Both the position numbers and the translations under genes were made by a program. From positions 57,564,567 to 57,628,566 of the forward strand of contig NC_068912.1 of NCBI RefSeq assembly GCF_023091745.1: a DNA stretch of 64,000 nucleotides, read 5' to 3'. Each line of letters opens with the position of its first letter. The first letter of the stretch is position 1. Origin of the DNA: Budorcas taxicolor. Its lineage: Eukaryota; Chordata; Mammalia; Artiodactyla; Bovidae. Positions 43,470-53,766 of the stretch are shown piece by piece. The notes under the pieces were generated by a model. It saw only the letters and a list, made by a program, of their open reading frames with translations. It was not told where the DNA came from and made no database searches.

Positions 43470-43910
43470 TGAAGATTCAAATTCCGGTTCTGCTACTGAT
43501 TGCTCAGTGACCCTGGGCAGGTAACTTATCCTTTCTGAGATTCAGTTTTCTCACAGCAAAATGCAGATAATAGTTGTACTTACTTCATAGGATGCCCAGG
43601 TGGTGCTAGTGGTAAAGAACCAGTGCAGGAGACATAGGAGACATGGGTTCAATCCCTGGGTGGGGAAGATCCATTGCAGAAGGGAATGGCTACCCACTCC
43701 ACTATTCTGGCCTGGAAAATTCCATAGAGGAAGGAGCCTGGTGGGCTACAAACATGGGGTTGCAAACAGTCGGACATGACTGAGCGACTAACACTTTTCA
43801 CTTTCACAGGATTATTGTCAGAATTGTATTAGGTATATAAAGACACAGTCGCAGTGCCTGGAATAGAGTAGGCTCTCAATAAATGTTAATTATCATTACA
43901 ACTCTTACTA
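43470..43910 (+). repeat. MIR SINE split by a Bov-tA
   Basis: Left part: TTCCGGTTCTGCTACTGATT, AGTGACCCTGGGCAGGTAAC, GATTCAGTTTTCTCACAGC. Right part (from about 43809): GGATTATTGTCAGAATTGTA, CAGTGCCTGGAATAGAGTAG and CTCAATAAATGTTAATTATC. The two halves are collinear once the Bov-tA at 43589-43808 is removed. Confidence 0.85.
43589..43808 (+). mobile_element. Bov-tA SINE inside MIR
   Basis: GGATGCCCAGGTGGTGCTAG, TGGGTGGGGAAGATCCATTG, ACTATTCTGGCCTGGAAAAT and CATGACTGAGCGACTAACAC with a TTTTCACTTTCAC tail. It is complete and diverged. A clear target duplication is not visible. Confidence 0.92.
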
Positions 43911-43994
43911 CTAGTATAATTTTACTGGTGATGATAACTTCCTGTTCTGAGTACTCAGGGTACACAGATGTGTATCAGAAGCAAAAAGCTAGCC

Positions 43995-44012
43995 TTAAAA
44001 AAAAAAAAAAAT
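43995..44012. repeat. Poly(A) tract
   Basis: An A run of about 15 bases sits between two copies of GCTAGCCT (43988 and 44013), but I see no retrocopy body upstream. Confidence 0.7.
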
Positions 44013-44140
44013 GCTAGCCTAGTCCAGGCTCAAGCCTGATTAACAGCTCACCAGCTCTGGGATACTTCCAAGCACAAGGGATGCCAAAACACACTGCACA
44101 GCACAGCACCATTAGTTTTTGTCTTTCATCTAACCCTGGC

Positions 44141-44224
44141 TCATGCCCTCAGCATTTCTTTCTTAACTTCCTCACTCTTCTTTCATGCCCTCAGCATTCC
44201 TTTCTTAACTTCCTCACTCTTCTT
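44141..44224. repeat. 42-bp tandem duplication
   Basis: Two adjacent units of 42 bases, each starting TCATGCCCTCAGCATT, differ at a single position (T/C at unit base 17). It looks recent. Confidence 0.95.
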
Positions 44225-44495
44225 TTATGGATTGAAATAAAAACATGCTTCTTTCAGCCTGCTAGTACAGAAGCCTTTGTGTGATAATTTTTAGTGGGAA
44301 GGTGAATGAGAATGAGGGAGAAAAAACTAATTTTCATATCCTTTGTTATAATTACAGTGGTGTCTTGGTTTCAGTGTCCATCTGTGGCTCCCAGGCTTAC
44401 TCAGGATACTATTTTAAAGGATAGACAGAATATTTGTACTCAGGAATAATCTATGTTTAGCAAGAAAAGTATGGACAAATGACAACTGCCCACTT

Positions 44496-44627
44496 GGAAA
44501 CTTCTTTTCCCAATTTGGAACCAGTCTGCTGTTCCATGTCCAGTTCCAACTGTTGCTTCTTGACCTGCATACAGATGTCTCAGGAGGCAGGTCAGATGGA
44601 CTGGTATTCCCATCTCTTTAACAAATG
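44496..44627 (-). mobile_element. Internal BovB fragment flanked by a 21-bp direct repeat
   Basis: About 120 bases of BovB (CAATTTGGAACCAGTCTGCT, GTTGCTTCTTGACCTGCATA, CATCTCTTTAAC) lie between direct repeats at 44475-44495 and 44628-44648, which match at 18 of 21 positions (both start ACAAATGACA and end CACTT). The fragment comes from the part between RT motifs A and B and lacks both BovB ends. Sense residues such as HLTCLLRHLYAGQEAT can be read. Confidence 0.85.
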
Positions 44628-44783
44628 ACAAATGACAGCTGTTCACTTCCTTAAACAGAAGCCACTTCCTTTGCATTGTAGGGTGTCACTTTTCTTTTGA
44701 AATACATCCTTGCTTCATGGTTTATGACTGCTGTACATAAGAAAAAGTTTGTTTCAGAGAAAAATACAGCATAATGTCCTTCC

Positions 44784-46815
44784 GTTCAGTTCAGTCACTC
44801 ACTCGTGTCTGGCTGTTTGTCACCCCATAGACTGCAGCATGCCAGGATTCCTTGTCCATCACCAACTCCTGGAGTTTACTCAAACTCATGTCCATTGAGT
44901 TAGTGATGACATCCAACCATCTCATCCTCTGCTGTCCCCTTCTCCTACCACCTTCAATCTTTCCCAGCATCAGGGTCTTTTCAAAGGAGTCAGCTGTTTG
45001 CATCAGGTGGCCAAAGTATTGGAGTTTCAGCTTCAGCATCAGCCCTTCCAATTAATATTCAGGATTGATTTCCTTTAGGATGGACTAGTTGGATCTCCTT
45101 GCTGTCCGAGGGACTCTCAAAAGTCTTCTCCAACACCGCAGTTTAAACGCATCAATTCTTCGGCCCCCATTCTTCTTTATAGTCCAACTCTCACATCCAT
45201 ACATGACTACTGGAAAAAACATAGCTTTGATTAGACAGACCTTTAGTGGCAAAGTAATGTCTCTGCTTTTTAACATGCTGTCTAGGTTGGTCATAACTTT
45301 TCTTCCACAGAGCAAGTGTCTTTTAATTTCATGGCTACAGTCACCATCTGCAGTGATTTTGGAGCCAAAGAAAATATAATCTGTAGCTGTTTCCATTGTT
45401 TCCCCATCTATTTGCCATGAAGTAATGTGACCAGATGCCATGATCTTCGTTTTCTGAATGCTGAGTTTTAAGCCAAGTTTTTCACTCTCCTCTTTCACTT
45501 TCATCAAGAGGCTCTTTAGTTCTTCTTCGTTTTCTGCCATAAGGGTAGTGTCATCTGCATATCTGAGGTTATTGATATTTCTCCCTGAAACCTTGATTCC
45601 AGCTTGTGCTTCATCCAGCCCAGCATTTCGTATGATGTACTATGCATATAAGTTACATAAGCAGGGTGACAATATACAGCCTAGACATACTCTTTTCCCA
45701 ATTTGAAACCAGTCTGTTGTTCCATGTCCAGTTCCAACTGTTGCTTCTTGACCTGCATGCAGATTTCTCAGGAGGCAGGTCAGATGGACTGGTATTCCCA
45801 TCGCTTTAAGAATTTTCCTCAGTTTTGATCCACACAGTCAAAGGCTTTGGCTTAGTCAATAAAGCAGATGTAGATGTTTTTCTGGAACTCTCCTGCTTTT
45901 TCGATGATCCAGTGGATGTTGGCAATTTGGTCTCTGATTCCTCTGCCTTTTCTAAATCCAGCTTGAACATCAGGAAGTTCACTGTCCATGCACTGTTGAA
46001 GCCTGGCTTGGAGAATTTTGAGCATTACTTTGCTGGTGTGTGAGATGAGCACAATTGTGCGGTAGTTTTAGCATTCTTTGGCATTGCCTTTCTTTGGGAT
46101 TGGAATGAAAACTGACCTTTTCCAGTCTTGTGGCCACTGCTGAGTTTTCCAAATTTGCTGGCATATTGCATGCAGCACTTTCACAGCATCATCTTTTAGG
46201 ATTTGAAATAGCTCAGCTGGAATTCCATCACCTCCACTAGCTTTGTTCATAGTGATGCTACCTAAGGCCCTCTTGACTTCTCATTCCAGGATGTCTGGCT
46301 CTAGGTGAGCGATCATACTATCGAGATTATCTGGGTCATGAAGATCTATTTTGTACAGTTGTTCTGTGTATCCTTGCCACCTCTTCTTAATATCTTCTGC
46401 TTCTGTTAGGTCCATACGGTTTTTGTCCTTTATTGTTCCCATTTTTGCATGAAATCTTCCCTTGGTATCTCTGAATTTCTTGAAGAGATCTCTGGTCTTT
46501 CCCATTCTATTGTTTTCCTCTATTTCTTTGCGCTGATCACTGAGAAAGGCCTTCTATTTCTCCTTGCTATTCTTTGGAACTCTGCATTCAACTAGGTAAG
46601 TCTTTCCTTTTCTCCTTTGCCTTTTGCTTGTCGTCTTTTCACAGCTATTAGTAAGGCCTCGTCAGACAACCATTTTGCCTTTTTGCATCTCTTTTTCTGG
46701 GGGATGGTCTTGATCACTTCCTCCTGTACAATGTCATGAATCTCTGTCCATAGTTCTTCAGGCACTCTAGCAGATCTAACCTCTTGAATCTATTTGTCAC
46801 TTCCACTATATAATT
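44784..46815 (-). mobile_element. BovB LINE, minus strand, 3' part (outer element)
   Basis: The copy runs from the reversed tail (GTTCAGTTCAGTCACTCACT) through the C-terminus, the RT (YADD region at about 45546-45566) and the linker to TTCCACTATATAATT, where a plus-strand BovB interrupts it. It continues at 47806-48188. Together the two parts are about 2.4 kb, 5'-truncated in the endonuclease. Confidence 0.95.
44791..46800 (-). pseudogene. BovB polyprotein remnant (linker, RT, C-terminus)
   Basis: The sense polyprotein is readable in pieces but heavily broken. Surviving open parts are 74 codons (46281-46505, linker with MGKTRDLFKK), 60 codons (46068-46250, NKASGGDGIPAELFQILK), 66 codons (45852-46052, ending FCFID-like), 151 codons (45085-45540, MAENEEELKSLL to WRRLLRVPRTARRS) and 86 codons (44791-45051). 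In motif A the tyrosine codon of the family's FIDYAKAFD block has become TAA (45852-45854), so the active site itself is interrupted. It is more decayed than the copies at 33.1 and 50.9 kb, in keeping with its being the older, outer element. Confidence 0.88.
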
Positions 46816-47794
46816 TCAGGTCAGGAAGCAACAGTTAGAACTGGACATGGAACAACAGACTGGTCCCAAATAGGAAAAGGAGTACATCAAGGCTGTATAT
46901 TGTCACCCTGCTTATTTAACTTATATGCAGAGTACATCATGAGAAATGCTGGACTGGAAGAAGCACAAGCTGGAATCAAGGTTTCAGGGAGAAATATCAA
47001 TAACCTCAGATATGCAGATGATACCACCCTTATGACAGAAAGTGAAGAGGAGCTAAAAAGCCTCTTGATGAAATTGAAAGAGGAGAGTGAAAAAGTTGGC
47101 TTAAAGCCCAACATTCAGAAAATGAAGATCATGGCATCTGGTCCCATCACTTCATGGGAAATAGATGGGGAAATAGTGGACACAGTGTCAGACTTTATTT
47201 TTTGGGGGCTCCAAAATCAGTGCAGATGATGACTGCAGCCATGAAATTAAAAGATGCTTACTCCTTTGAAGAAAAGTTAAGACCAACCTAGATAGCATAT
47301 TAAAAAGCAGAGACATTACTTTGCCGACTAAGGTCCATCTAGTCGCTATGGTTTTTCCAGTGGTCACGTATGGATGTGAGAGTTGGACTGTGAAGAAAGC
47401 TGAGCACTGAAGAATTGATGCTTTTGAAATGTGGTGTTGGAGAAGACTCTTGAGAGTCCCTTGGACTGTAAGGAGGTCCAACCAGTCCATCCTAAAGGAG
47501 ATCAGTCATGGGTGTTCATTGGAAGGACTGATGTTGAAGCTGAAACTCCAGTACTTTGGCAACCTCATGTGAAGAGTTGAATCACTGGAAAAGACCCTGA
47601 TGCTGGGAGGGATTGGGGGCAGGAGGAGAAGGGGACGACAGAGGATGAGATGGCTGGATGGCATCACCGACTCAATGGACATGAGTTTGGGTAAACTCTG
47701 GGAGTTGGTGATGGACAGGGAGGCCTTGTGTGCTGCAATTCATGGGGTCACAAAGAGTCGGACACGACTGATCGACTGAACTGAATTGAACTGA
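46816..47794 (+). mobile_element. BovB LINE 3' part inserted in opposite BovB, 11-bp target duplication
   Basis: The copy starts in the RT region between motifs A and B (TCAGGTCAGGAAGCAACAGT) and runs to the tail ACTGAACTGAATTGAACTGA. Perfect duplications ACTATATAATT lie at 46805-46815 and 47795-47805, which proves insertion into the minus-strand BovB. A sense frame of 109 codons (46900-47229) starts near motif B and includes motif C as NNLRYADDTTLM. Frames are then broken near 47220 and 47345. Confidence 0.97.
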
Positions 47795-47805
47795 ACTATA
47801 TAATT

Positions 47806-48188
47806 GTAAGGGATTTGATTTAGGCCATACCTGAATGGTCTAATGGTTTTCTCCACTTTCTTCAATTTAAGTCTGAATTTGGCAATAAGGAGTTCATGAT
47901 CTGAGCCTCAGTCAGCTCCTGGTCTTGTTTTTCCTGACTGTATAGAGCTTCTCCATCTTTGGCTGCAAAGAATATAATCAGTCTAATTTCGGTGTTGACC
48001 ATCGGGTGATGTCCATGTGTAGAGTCCTCTCTTGTGTTGTAGGAAGTTTGCTATGACCAGTGTGTTCTCTTGGTAAAACTCTATTACACTTTGCCTCACT
48101 TCATTCTGTAGTCCAAGGCTAAATTTGCCGGTTACTCCAGGTGTTTCTTGACTTCCTATTTTGCATTCCAGTCCCCTATAATGAGAAG
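47806..48188 (-). mobile_element. BovB LINE, minus strand, 5' part of the split outer element
   Basis: GTAAGGGATTTGATTTAGGC, CCACTTTCTTCAATTTAAGT, CTTCTCCATCTTTGGCTGCA and TTCTTGACTTCCTATTTTGC are the reversed endonuclease C-terminal half. It breaks off after GCATTCCAGTCCCCTATAAT. It joins the 44784-46815 part if the inserted BovB is removed. Confidence 0.94.
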
Positions 48189-48364
48189 GATATACTTGTT
48201 TTAAGTGACATTAATATCATCTTGATTTTGATTAATAATTCCCCTCTACTGCCTTCTAATTAAACCATCAACCATCTAGACTGACTAAGGATAGGAAATT
48301 AGGCAGTAAAATTTGTCCAGAAAGAACATGAAATATTCTCAATGCCTTAGCTTGAAACTAAGAC

Positions 48365-48560
48365 GTTTGTTCACTCACATTTCTTGAGCACTGACTCAGT
48401 GGCAGTTGCTGAGCCTGCATAGATGTGTGGGACTCACTGCCTGTCCTGGTGAAGCTCTTCAGTCTGGAGAGACAGATGTGCAAATGATTAACTGTGGTGA
48501 GATGTGATAAATCCTATGATAGAGATACATGATAGGTAGGGGCAAGGCACTCTTAATATC
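48365..48560 (-). mobile_element. L2 LINE 3' end, antisense
   Basis: TTGTTCACTCACATTTCTTG, AGCACTGACTCAGTGGCAGT and TGTGGTGAGATGTGATAAAT, CCTATGATAGAG follow the reverse of the L2 3' end with strong divergence. Confidence 0.5.
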
Positions 48561-48689
48561 TACCCACAGGTCTAGACAAGATGGTGCCACACCCACCAGT
48601 GGACCTATTTATAGTGTAAAAGACCTGATCCTTGATTGTGAACACCCTTATCATACCCCTTTATAGTCATGTGAGGAAGAGAAGCTGAG

Positions 48690-48910
48690 AGGCCTTATTA
48701 AACTTTGGAGTTATGCAAATCTGAGTTCCATGCCCTGATTCATACTTGTTACCTGTGTGACCTCAAGCAAGGTCAGGAGGAAACCTGTTTCCTCATTTGT
48801 AAAATGGGGATGACTACTACTTTATCAGATTATTGTGAAAATAAAACCTGTTAAGATATGTTAAACATATGGTAGGTATTCAAGAAATGTTAATTCTGAG
48901 ACTGTATTTC
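48690..48910 (+). repeat. MIR SINE
   Basis: ACTTTGGAGTTATGCAAATC, TTACCTGTGTGACCTCAAGC, CTCATTTGTAAAATGGGGAT, CAGATTATTGTGAAAATAAA and ATGGTAGGTATTCAAGAAAT give nearly the whole MIR. Confidence 0.85.
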
Positions 48911-49148
48911 CATTTTCACTAATGTTTTATATAGTATCATCCAGAAGGAATAAAATTCTATGGACAAATACTTAATCAAACTCTAAAAAGTTTTGTATAA
49001 AATCAGCTGGGCTAGAGTCAGCACATTAGATACAAGCAGTGTGTATTTCTCCAGTAAGTAGTTAAACCTTCAGAAGAGCCTCTTACACTACCTGCCAATC
49101 TTTTACTCATCTCCAAGCCTGGACTTTTCTCTCTCCAGGCCCCAGAAG
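48911..49148. other. No gene seen; unassigned DNA
   Basis: No repeat or coding feature was recognised. Confidence 0.4.
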
Positions 49149-50575
49149 TCAGTTCAGTCACTCAGTCATTTCTGACTCTTTCTGACCCCATGGACTGCAA
49201 CATGCCAGGCATCCCTGTCCATCACCAACTCCCAGAGCTTGCTCAGACTCATGTCTATCAAGTCAGTGATGCCATCCAACCATTTCATCCTCTGTTGTCC
49301 CCTTCTTCTCCCGCCTTCAATCTTTCCCAGCATCAGGGTCTTTTCCAATGAGTCAGTCCTTCACATCAGGTGGCCTAAGTATTGGAGCTTCAGCTTCAGC
49401 ATGGACTGGTCCTTTAGGATGGACTGGTTTGATATCCTTGCAGTCTAAGGGACTCTCCAGAGTCTTCTCCAATACCACAGTTCAAAAGCATCAATTTTTT
49501 AGCACTCAGCTTTCTTTATGGTCCAACTCTTACTGCCATACATGACTACTGGAAAAACTATATCTTTGACTAGATGGACCTTTATTGGCAAAGTAACGTC
49601 TCTGCTTTTTAATATACTGTCTAGGTTGGTTATAACTTTTCTTTCAAGGAGCAAGCATCTTTTAATTTCATGGCTGCAGTCACCATCTGCAGTGATTTTG
49701 GAGCCCAAGAAAATAAATTCTGTCACTGTTTCCATTGTTCCCCCACCTATTTGTCATGATGTGATGGAACGGGATGTCATGATCTTTGTTTTTTGAATGT
49801 TGAGTTTTAAGCCAGCTTTTTCACTCTCCTCTTTCACCTTCATCAAGAGGCTCTTTAGTTCTTCACTCTCTGCCATAAGGGTGGAGTCATCTGTGTATCT
49901 GAGGTTATTGATATTTCTCCCAGCAATCTTGATTCCAGCTTGTGCTTCATCCAGCCCAGCATTTCACATGATGTACTTTGAATATAAGTTAAATAAGCAG
50001 GGTCACAGTATACAGCTTTGACGTACTCCTTTCCCAGTGTGGAACCAGTCTGTCACTTCGTGTCATGGTTCTAGCCATTGCTTCTTGACCTTCAGATAGA
50101 TTCCTCAGGAGGCAGGTCAGGTGGTCTGCTATTCCCATCTCTTTAAGAATTTTCCACAGTTTGTTGTAATCTACACAGTCAAAGGTTTTAGTATAGTCAG
50201 TAAGGCATATTTTTTTCTGGAATTCTCTTGCTTTTTCTATGATCCAACTGGTGTTGGCAATTTGATCTCTGATTCCTCTGCCTTTTCTAAATCCAGCTTG
50301 AACATCTGGAAGTTCTTGGTTCACATATTGTTGAAACCTGCCTTGGAGAATTTTGAGCATTACTTTGCTAGTGTGAGAGATAAGTGAAATTGTGCAGTAG
50401 TGTGAACATTCTTTAGCATTGCCTTTCTTTGAGATTGGAATGAAAGCTGACTTTTACCAGGCCTGTGGCCATTGCTGAGTTTTCCAAATTTGCTGGCATA
50501 TTGAGTGCAACACTTTAACAGCATCATCTCTTAGGATTTGAAATAGCTCAACTGGAATTCCATCAACTCCACTAA
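49149..50575 (-). mobile_element. BovB LINE, 5'-truncated (about 1.4 kb)
   Basis: The copy runs from the tail AGTCAGTTCAGTCACTCAGT back through C-terminus and RT to the linker (CAACTGGAATTCCATCAACT). An internal deletion of about 30 bases near 49400 removes the TCCTTCCAATGAATATTCAGG part. Sense pieces of 60, 78 and 123 codons remain; motif A reads TDYTKTFDCVDYNKLW in the 49989-50360 piece, and the YADD region at about 49879-49897 is altered (reads YTDDSTL). Confidence 0.94.
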
Positions 50576-50935
50576 ACTCTCCTGTTAAAAGATGTCTCAT
50601 ACTGGTGATATTACAATATTTCTTTTAATTTGCTTAATTGTATTATTGAATAACTTTTATTTTTATCTAAGTTGAACATGTAAGTTTAAAAATCTAACAA
50701 CTCTATGAATCTTATAATGGAAATGTTCATACCCTCTCCATCCTCCACTCTAAATTTCAGTCAGCTACTTTTACCATGCTTTATTTGGGAATTTACCTCT
50801 GCAAATCTAAATAATAGCCTTAAACTGCAGTTCTTGTTTATTTTTTTAAAGTTTTAATTATTACTCACTGACTTCCCACTATGGGCAAAAAGGATTTAAC
50901 ACTACTCTCATAGACACACACACACACCGCTCCTC
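50576..50935. other. No gene seen; AT-rich, short (AC)n
   Basis: An (AC)7 run lies at 50914-50927, immediately before the next BovB tail. I recognise nothing else. Confidence 0.4.
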
Positions 50936-50975
50936 TTCAGTTCAGTTCAGTTCAGTTCAGTTCAGTTCAGTTCAG
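50936..50975. repeat. (TTCAG)8 at a BovB 3' tail
   Basis: There are eight perfect copies of TTCAG in a row. Other BovB tails in the window have two to four, so this tail expanded before or after insertion. Confidence 0.97.
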
Positions 50976-51579
50976 TCGCTCAGTCATGTCCGACTCTTTG
51001 TGACCCCATGAATCGCAGCACGCCAGGCCTCCCTGTCCATCACCATGTCCCGGAGTTCACCCAGACTCACATCCATTGAGTCCGTGATGCCATCCAGCCA
51101 TCTCATCCTCGGTCGTCCCCTTCTCCTCCTGCCCCCAATCCCTCCCAGCATCAGAGTCTTTTCCAACTCTTCGCATGAGGTGGCCAAAGTACTGGAGCTT
51201 TAGCTTTAGCATCATTCCTTCCAAAGAACACCCAGGACTGATCTCCTTCAGAATGGACTGGTTGGATCTCCTTGCAGTCCAAGGGACTCTCAAGAGTCTT
51301 TTCCAACACCACAGTTCAAAAGCATCAATTCTTCAGCGCTCAGCCTTCTTCACAGTCCAACTCTCACATCTATACATCACTACTGGAAAAACCATAGCCT
51401 TGATAGACGGACCTTAGTTGGCAAAGTAATGTCTCTGCTTTTGAATATAATATCTAGGTTGGCCGTAACTTTTCTTCAAAGGAGTAAGCATCTTTTAATT
51501 TCATGGCTGCAGTCATCATCTGCAGTGATTTTGGAGCCCCCCAAAATAAAGTCTGACACTGTTTCCACTGTTTCCCCAT

Positions 51580-52896
51580 CTATTTCCTATAAAGTGATGG
51601 GACCGGATCCCATGAAGTGATGGGACTGGATGCCGTGATCTTCGTTTTCTGAATGTTGAGCTTTAAGCCAACTTTTTCGCTCTCCTCTTTCACTTTCATC
51701 AAGAGCCTTTTTAGCTCCTCTTCACTTTCTGCCATAAGGGTGGTGTCATCTGCATATGTGAGGTTATTGATATTTCTCCCAGCAATCTTGATTCCAGCTT
51801 GTGCTTCTTCCAGTCCAGCGTTTCTCATGATGTACTCTGCATAGAAGTTAAATAAGCAGGGTGACAATATACAGCCTTGACGTACTCCTTTTCCTGTTTG
51901 TAACCGGTCTGTTGTTCCATGTCCAGTTCTAACTGTTGCTTCCTGACCTGCATACAGATTTCTCAAGAGGCAGGTTAGATGGTCTGGTGTTTCCATCTCT
52001 TTCAGAATTTTCCACAGTTTATTGTGATCCACACAGTCAAAGGCTTTGGCATAGTCAATAAAGCAGAAATGGATGTTCTGGAACTCTCTTGCTTTTTCCA
52101 CGATCCAGCGGATGTTGGCAATTTGATCTCTGGTTCCTCTGCTTTTTCTAAAACCAGCTTGAACATCAGGGAGTTCATGGTTCATGTATTGCTGAAGCCT
52201 GGCTTGGAGAATTTTGAGTATGACTTTACTAGCATGTGAGATGAGTGCAATTGTGTGGTAGTTTGAGCATTCTTTGGCATTGCCTTTCTTTGGGATTGGA
52301 ATGAAAACTGACCTTTTCCAGTCCTGTGGCCACTGCTGAGTTTTCCAAATTTGCTGGCATATTGAGTGCAGCACTTTCACAGCATCATCTTTCAGGATTT
52401 GAAATAGCTCAACTGGAATTCCATCACCTCCACTGGCTTTGTTCGTAGTGATGCTTTCTAAGGCCCATTTGACTTCACATTCCAAGATGTCTGGCTCTAG
52501 ATTAGTGATCACATCATCATGATTATCTGGGTAGTGAAGATCTTTTTTGTACAGTTCTTCTGTGTATTCTTGCCACCTCTTCTTAATATCTTCTGCTTCT
52601 GTTAGGTCCATACCATTTCTGTCCTTTATCCAGCCCATCTTTGCATGAAATGTTCCCTTGGTGTCTCTAATTTTCTTGAAGAGAGCTCTAGTCTTTCCCA
52701 TTCTGTTGTTTACCTCTATTTCTTTGCATTGATCACTGAGGAAGGCTTTCTTATCTCTTCTTGCTATTCTTTGGAACTCTGCATTCAGATGCTTATATCT
52801 TTCCTTTTCTCCTTGGCTTTTTGCTTCTCTTCTTTTCACAGCTATTTGTAAAGCTTCCCCAGACAGCCATTTTGCTTTTCTGCATTTCTTTTTCAT
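51580..52896 (-). pseudogene. BovB reverse-transcriptase core, 438 codons open
   Basis: This is the longest open frame of the window. It holds the basic linker (KKKCRKAKWL, KRREAKSQGEKERYK) at about residues 1-130 and NKASGGDGIP at 152-161. RT motif A is FIDYAKAFDCVDH at 279-291, motif B is GVRQGCILSP at 337-346, and motif C is YADD at 381-384 with both catalytic aspartates. The thumb start KVGLKLNIQKTKI is at 408-420. The frame ends at SWDPVPSLYRK because a 23-bp tandem duplication (51586-51608 and 51609-51631) shifts it; the family's polyprotein would continue for some 200 residues. The endonuclease lies upstream in other frames (53263-53766). It is an open RT core, but not a complete BovB protein. 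I infer no activity. Confidence 0.88.
51586..51631. repeat. 23-bp tandem duplication inside the BovB RT frame
   Basis: Two adjacent 23-base units, each containing AAGTGATGGGAC and ending GGAT, match at 20 of 23 positions. The second is the BovB-like original. The extra 23 bases are not a multiple of three and end the 438-codon frame. Confidence 0.9.
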
Positions 52897-53262
52897 GGGG
52901 ATGGTCTTGATCCCTGTCTCCTGTACAATGTCATGAACCTCATTCCATTAAATCTATTTCTCACTTCCACTGTATAATCATAAGGATTTGATTTAGGTCA
53001 TATCTGAATGGTCTAGCGGTTTTCCCTACTTTCTTCAATTTGAGTTTGAATTTGTTAATAAGGCGCTCATGATCTGAGCCACAGTCAGCTCCTGGTCTTG
53101 TTTTTGTTGACTGTATAGAGGTTCTCCATCTTTGGCTGCAAAGAATATAATCAATCTGATTTCAGTGTTGACCATCTGGTGATGTCCATGTGTAGAGTCT
53201 TCTCTTGTGTTGTTGGAAGAGGGTGTTTGCTATGACCAGTGCATTTTCTTGGCAAAACTCTA

Positions 53263-53766
53263 TTAGTCTTTGCCCTGCTTATTCCGCATTCCAAGGCCAA
53301 ATTTGCCTGTTACTCCAGGTGTTTCTTGACTTCCTACTTTTGCATTCCAGTCCCCTATAATGAAAAGGACATCTTTTTGGGGTGTTAGTTCTATAAGGTC
53401 TTGTAGGTCTTCATAGAACTGTTCAACTTCAGCTTCTTTAGCGTTACTGGTTGGGGCATAGACTTGGATAACTGTGACATTGAATGGTTTGCCTTGGAAA
53501 CGAACAGAGATCATTCTGTCGTTTTTGAGATTGCATCCAAGTATTGCATTTCAGACCCTTTTGTTGACCATGATGGCTACTCCATTTCTTCTGAGGAATT
53601 GCTGCCTGCAGTAGTAGATATAATGGTCATCTGAGTTAAATTCACCCATTCCAGTCCAGTTTAGTTCGCTGATTCCTAGAATGTCGACGTTCACCCTTGC
53701 CATCTCTTTTTGACCACTTCCAATTTGCCTTGATTCATGGACCTGACATTCCAGGTTCCTATGCAA
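53263..53766 (-). pseudogene. BovB endonuclease remnant
   Basis: This is the AP-like endonuclease that nicks target DNA for reverse transcription. It is readable in two pieces. The first (53551-53766) has MARVNVDILGISELNWTGMG and the YIYYCRQQFLRRNG block. The second (53263-53514) has MISVRFQGKPFNVTVIQVYA, LFIIGDWNAKVG and GVTGKFGLG. A TGA in place of CGA near 53549 separates them, and the frame ends in GKD near 53263. The C-terminal SDHE block lies at about 53066-53078 but in a different frame. Confidence 0.87.

Noticed and set aside
50936..50975. TTCAG repeats as a CRISPR or satellite array
   Set aside because: There are no spacers, and the array is the known tail repeat of BovB in a mammalian genome.
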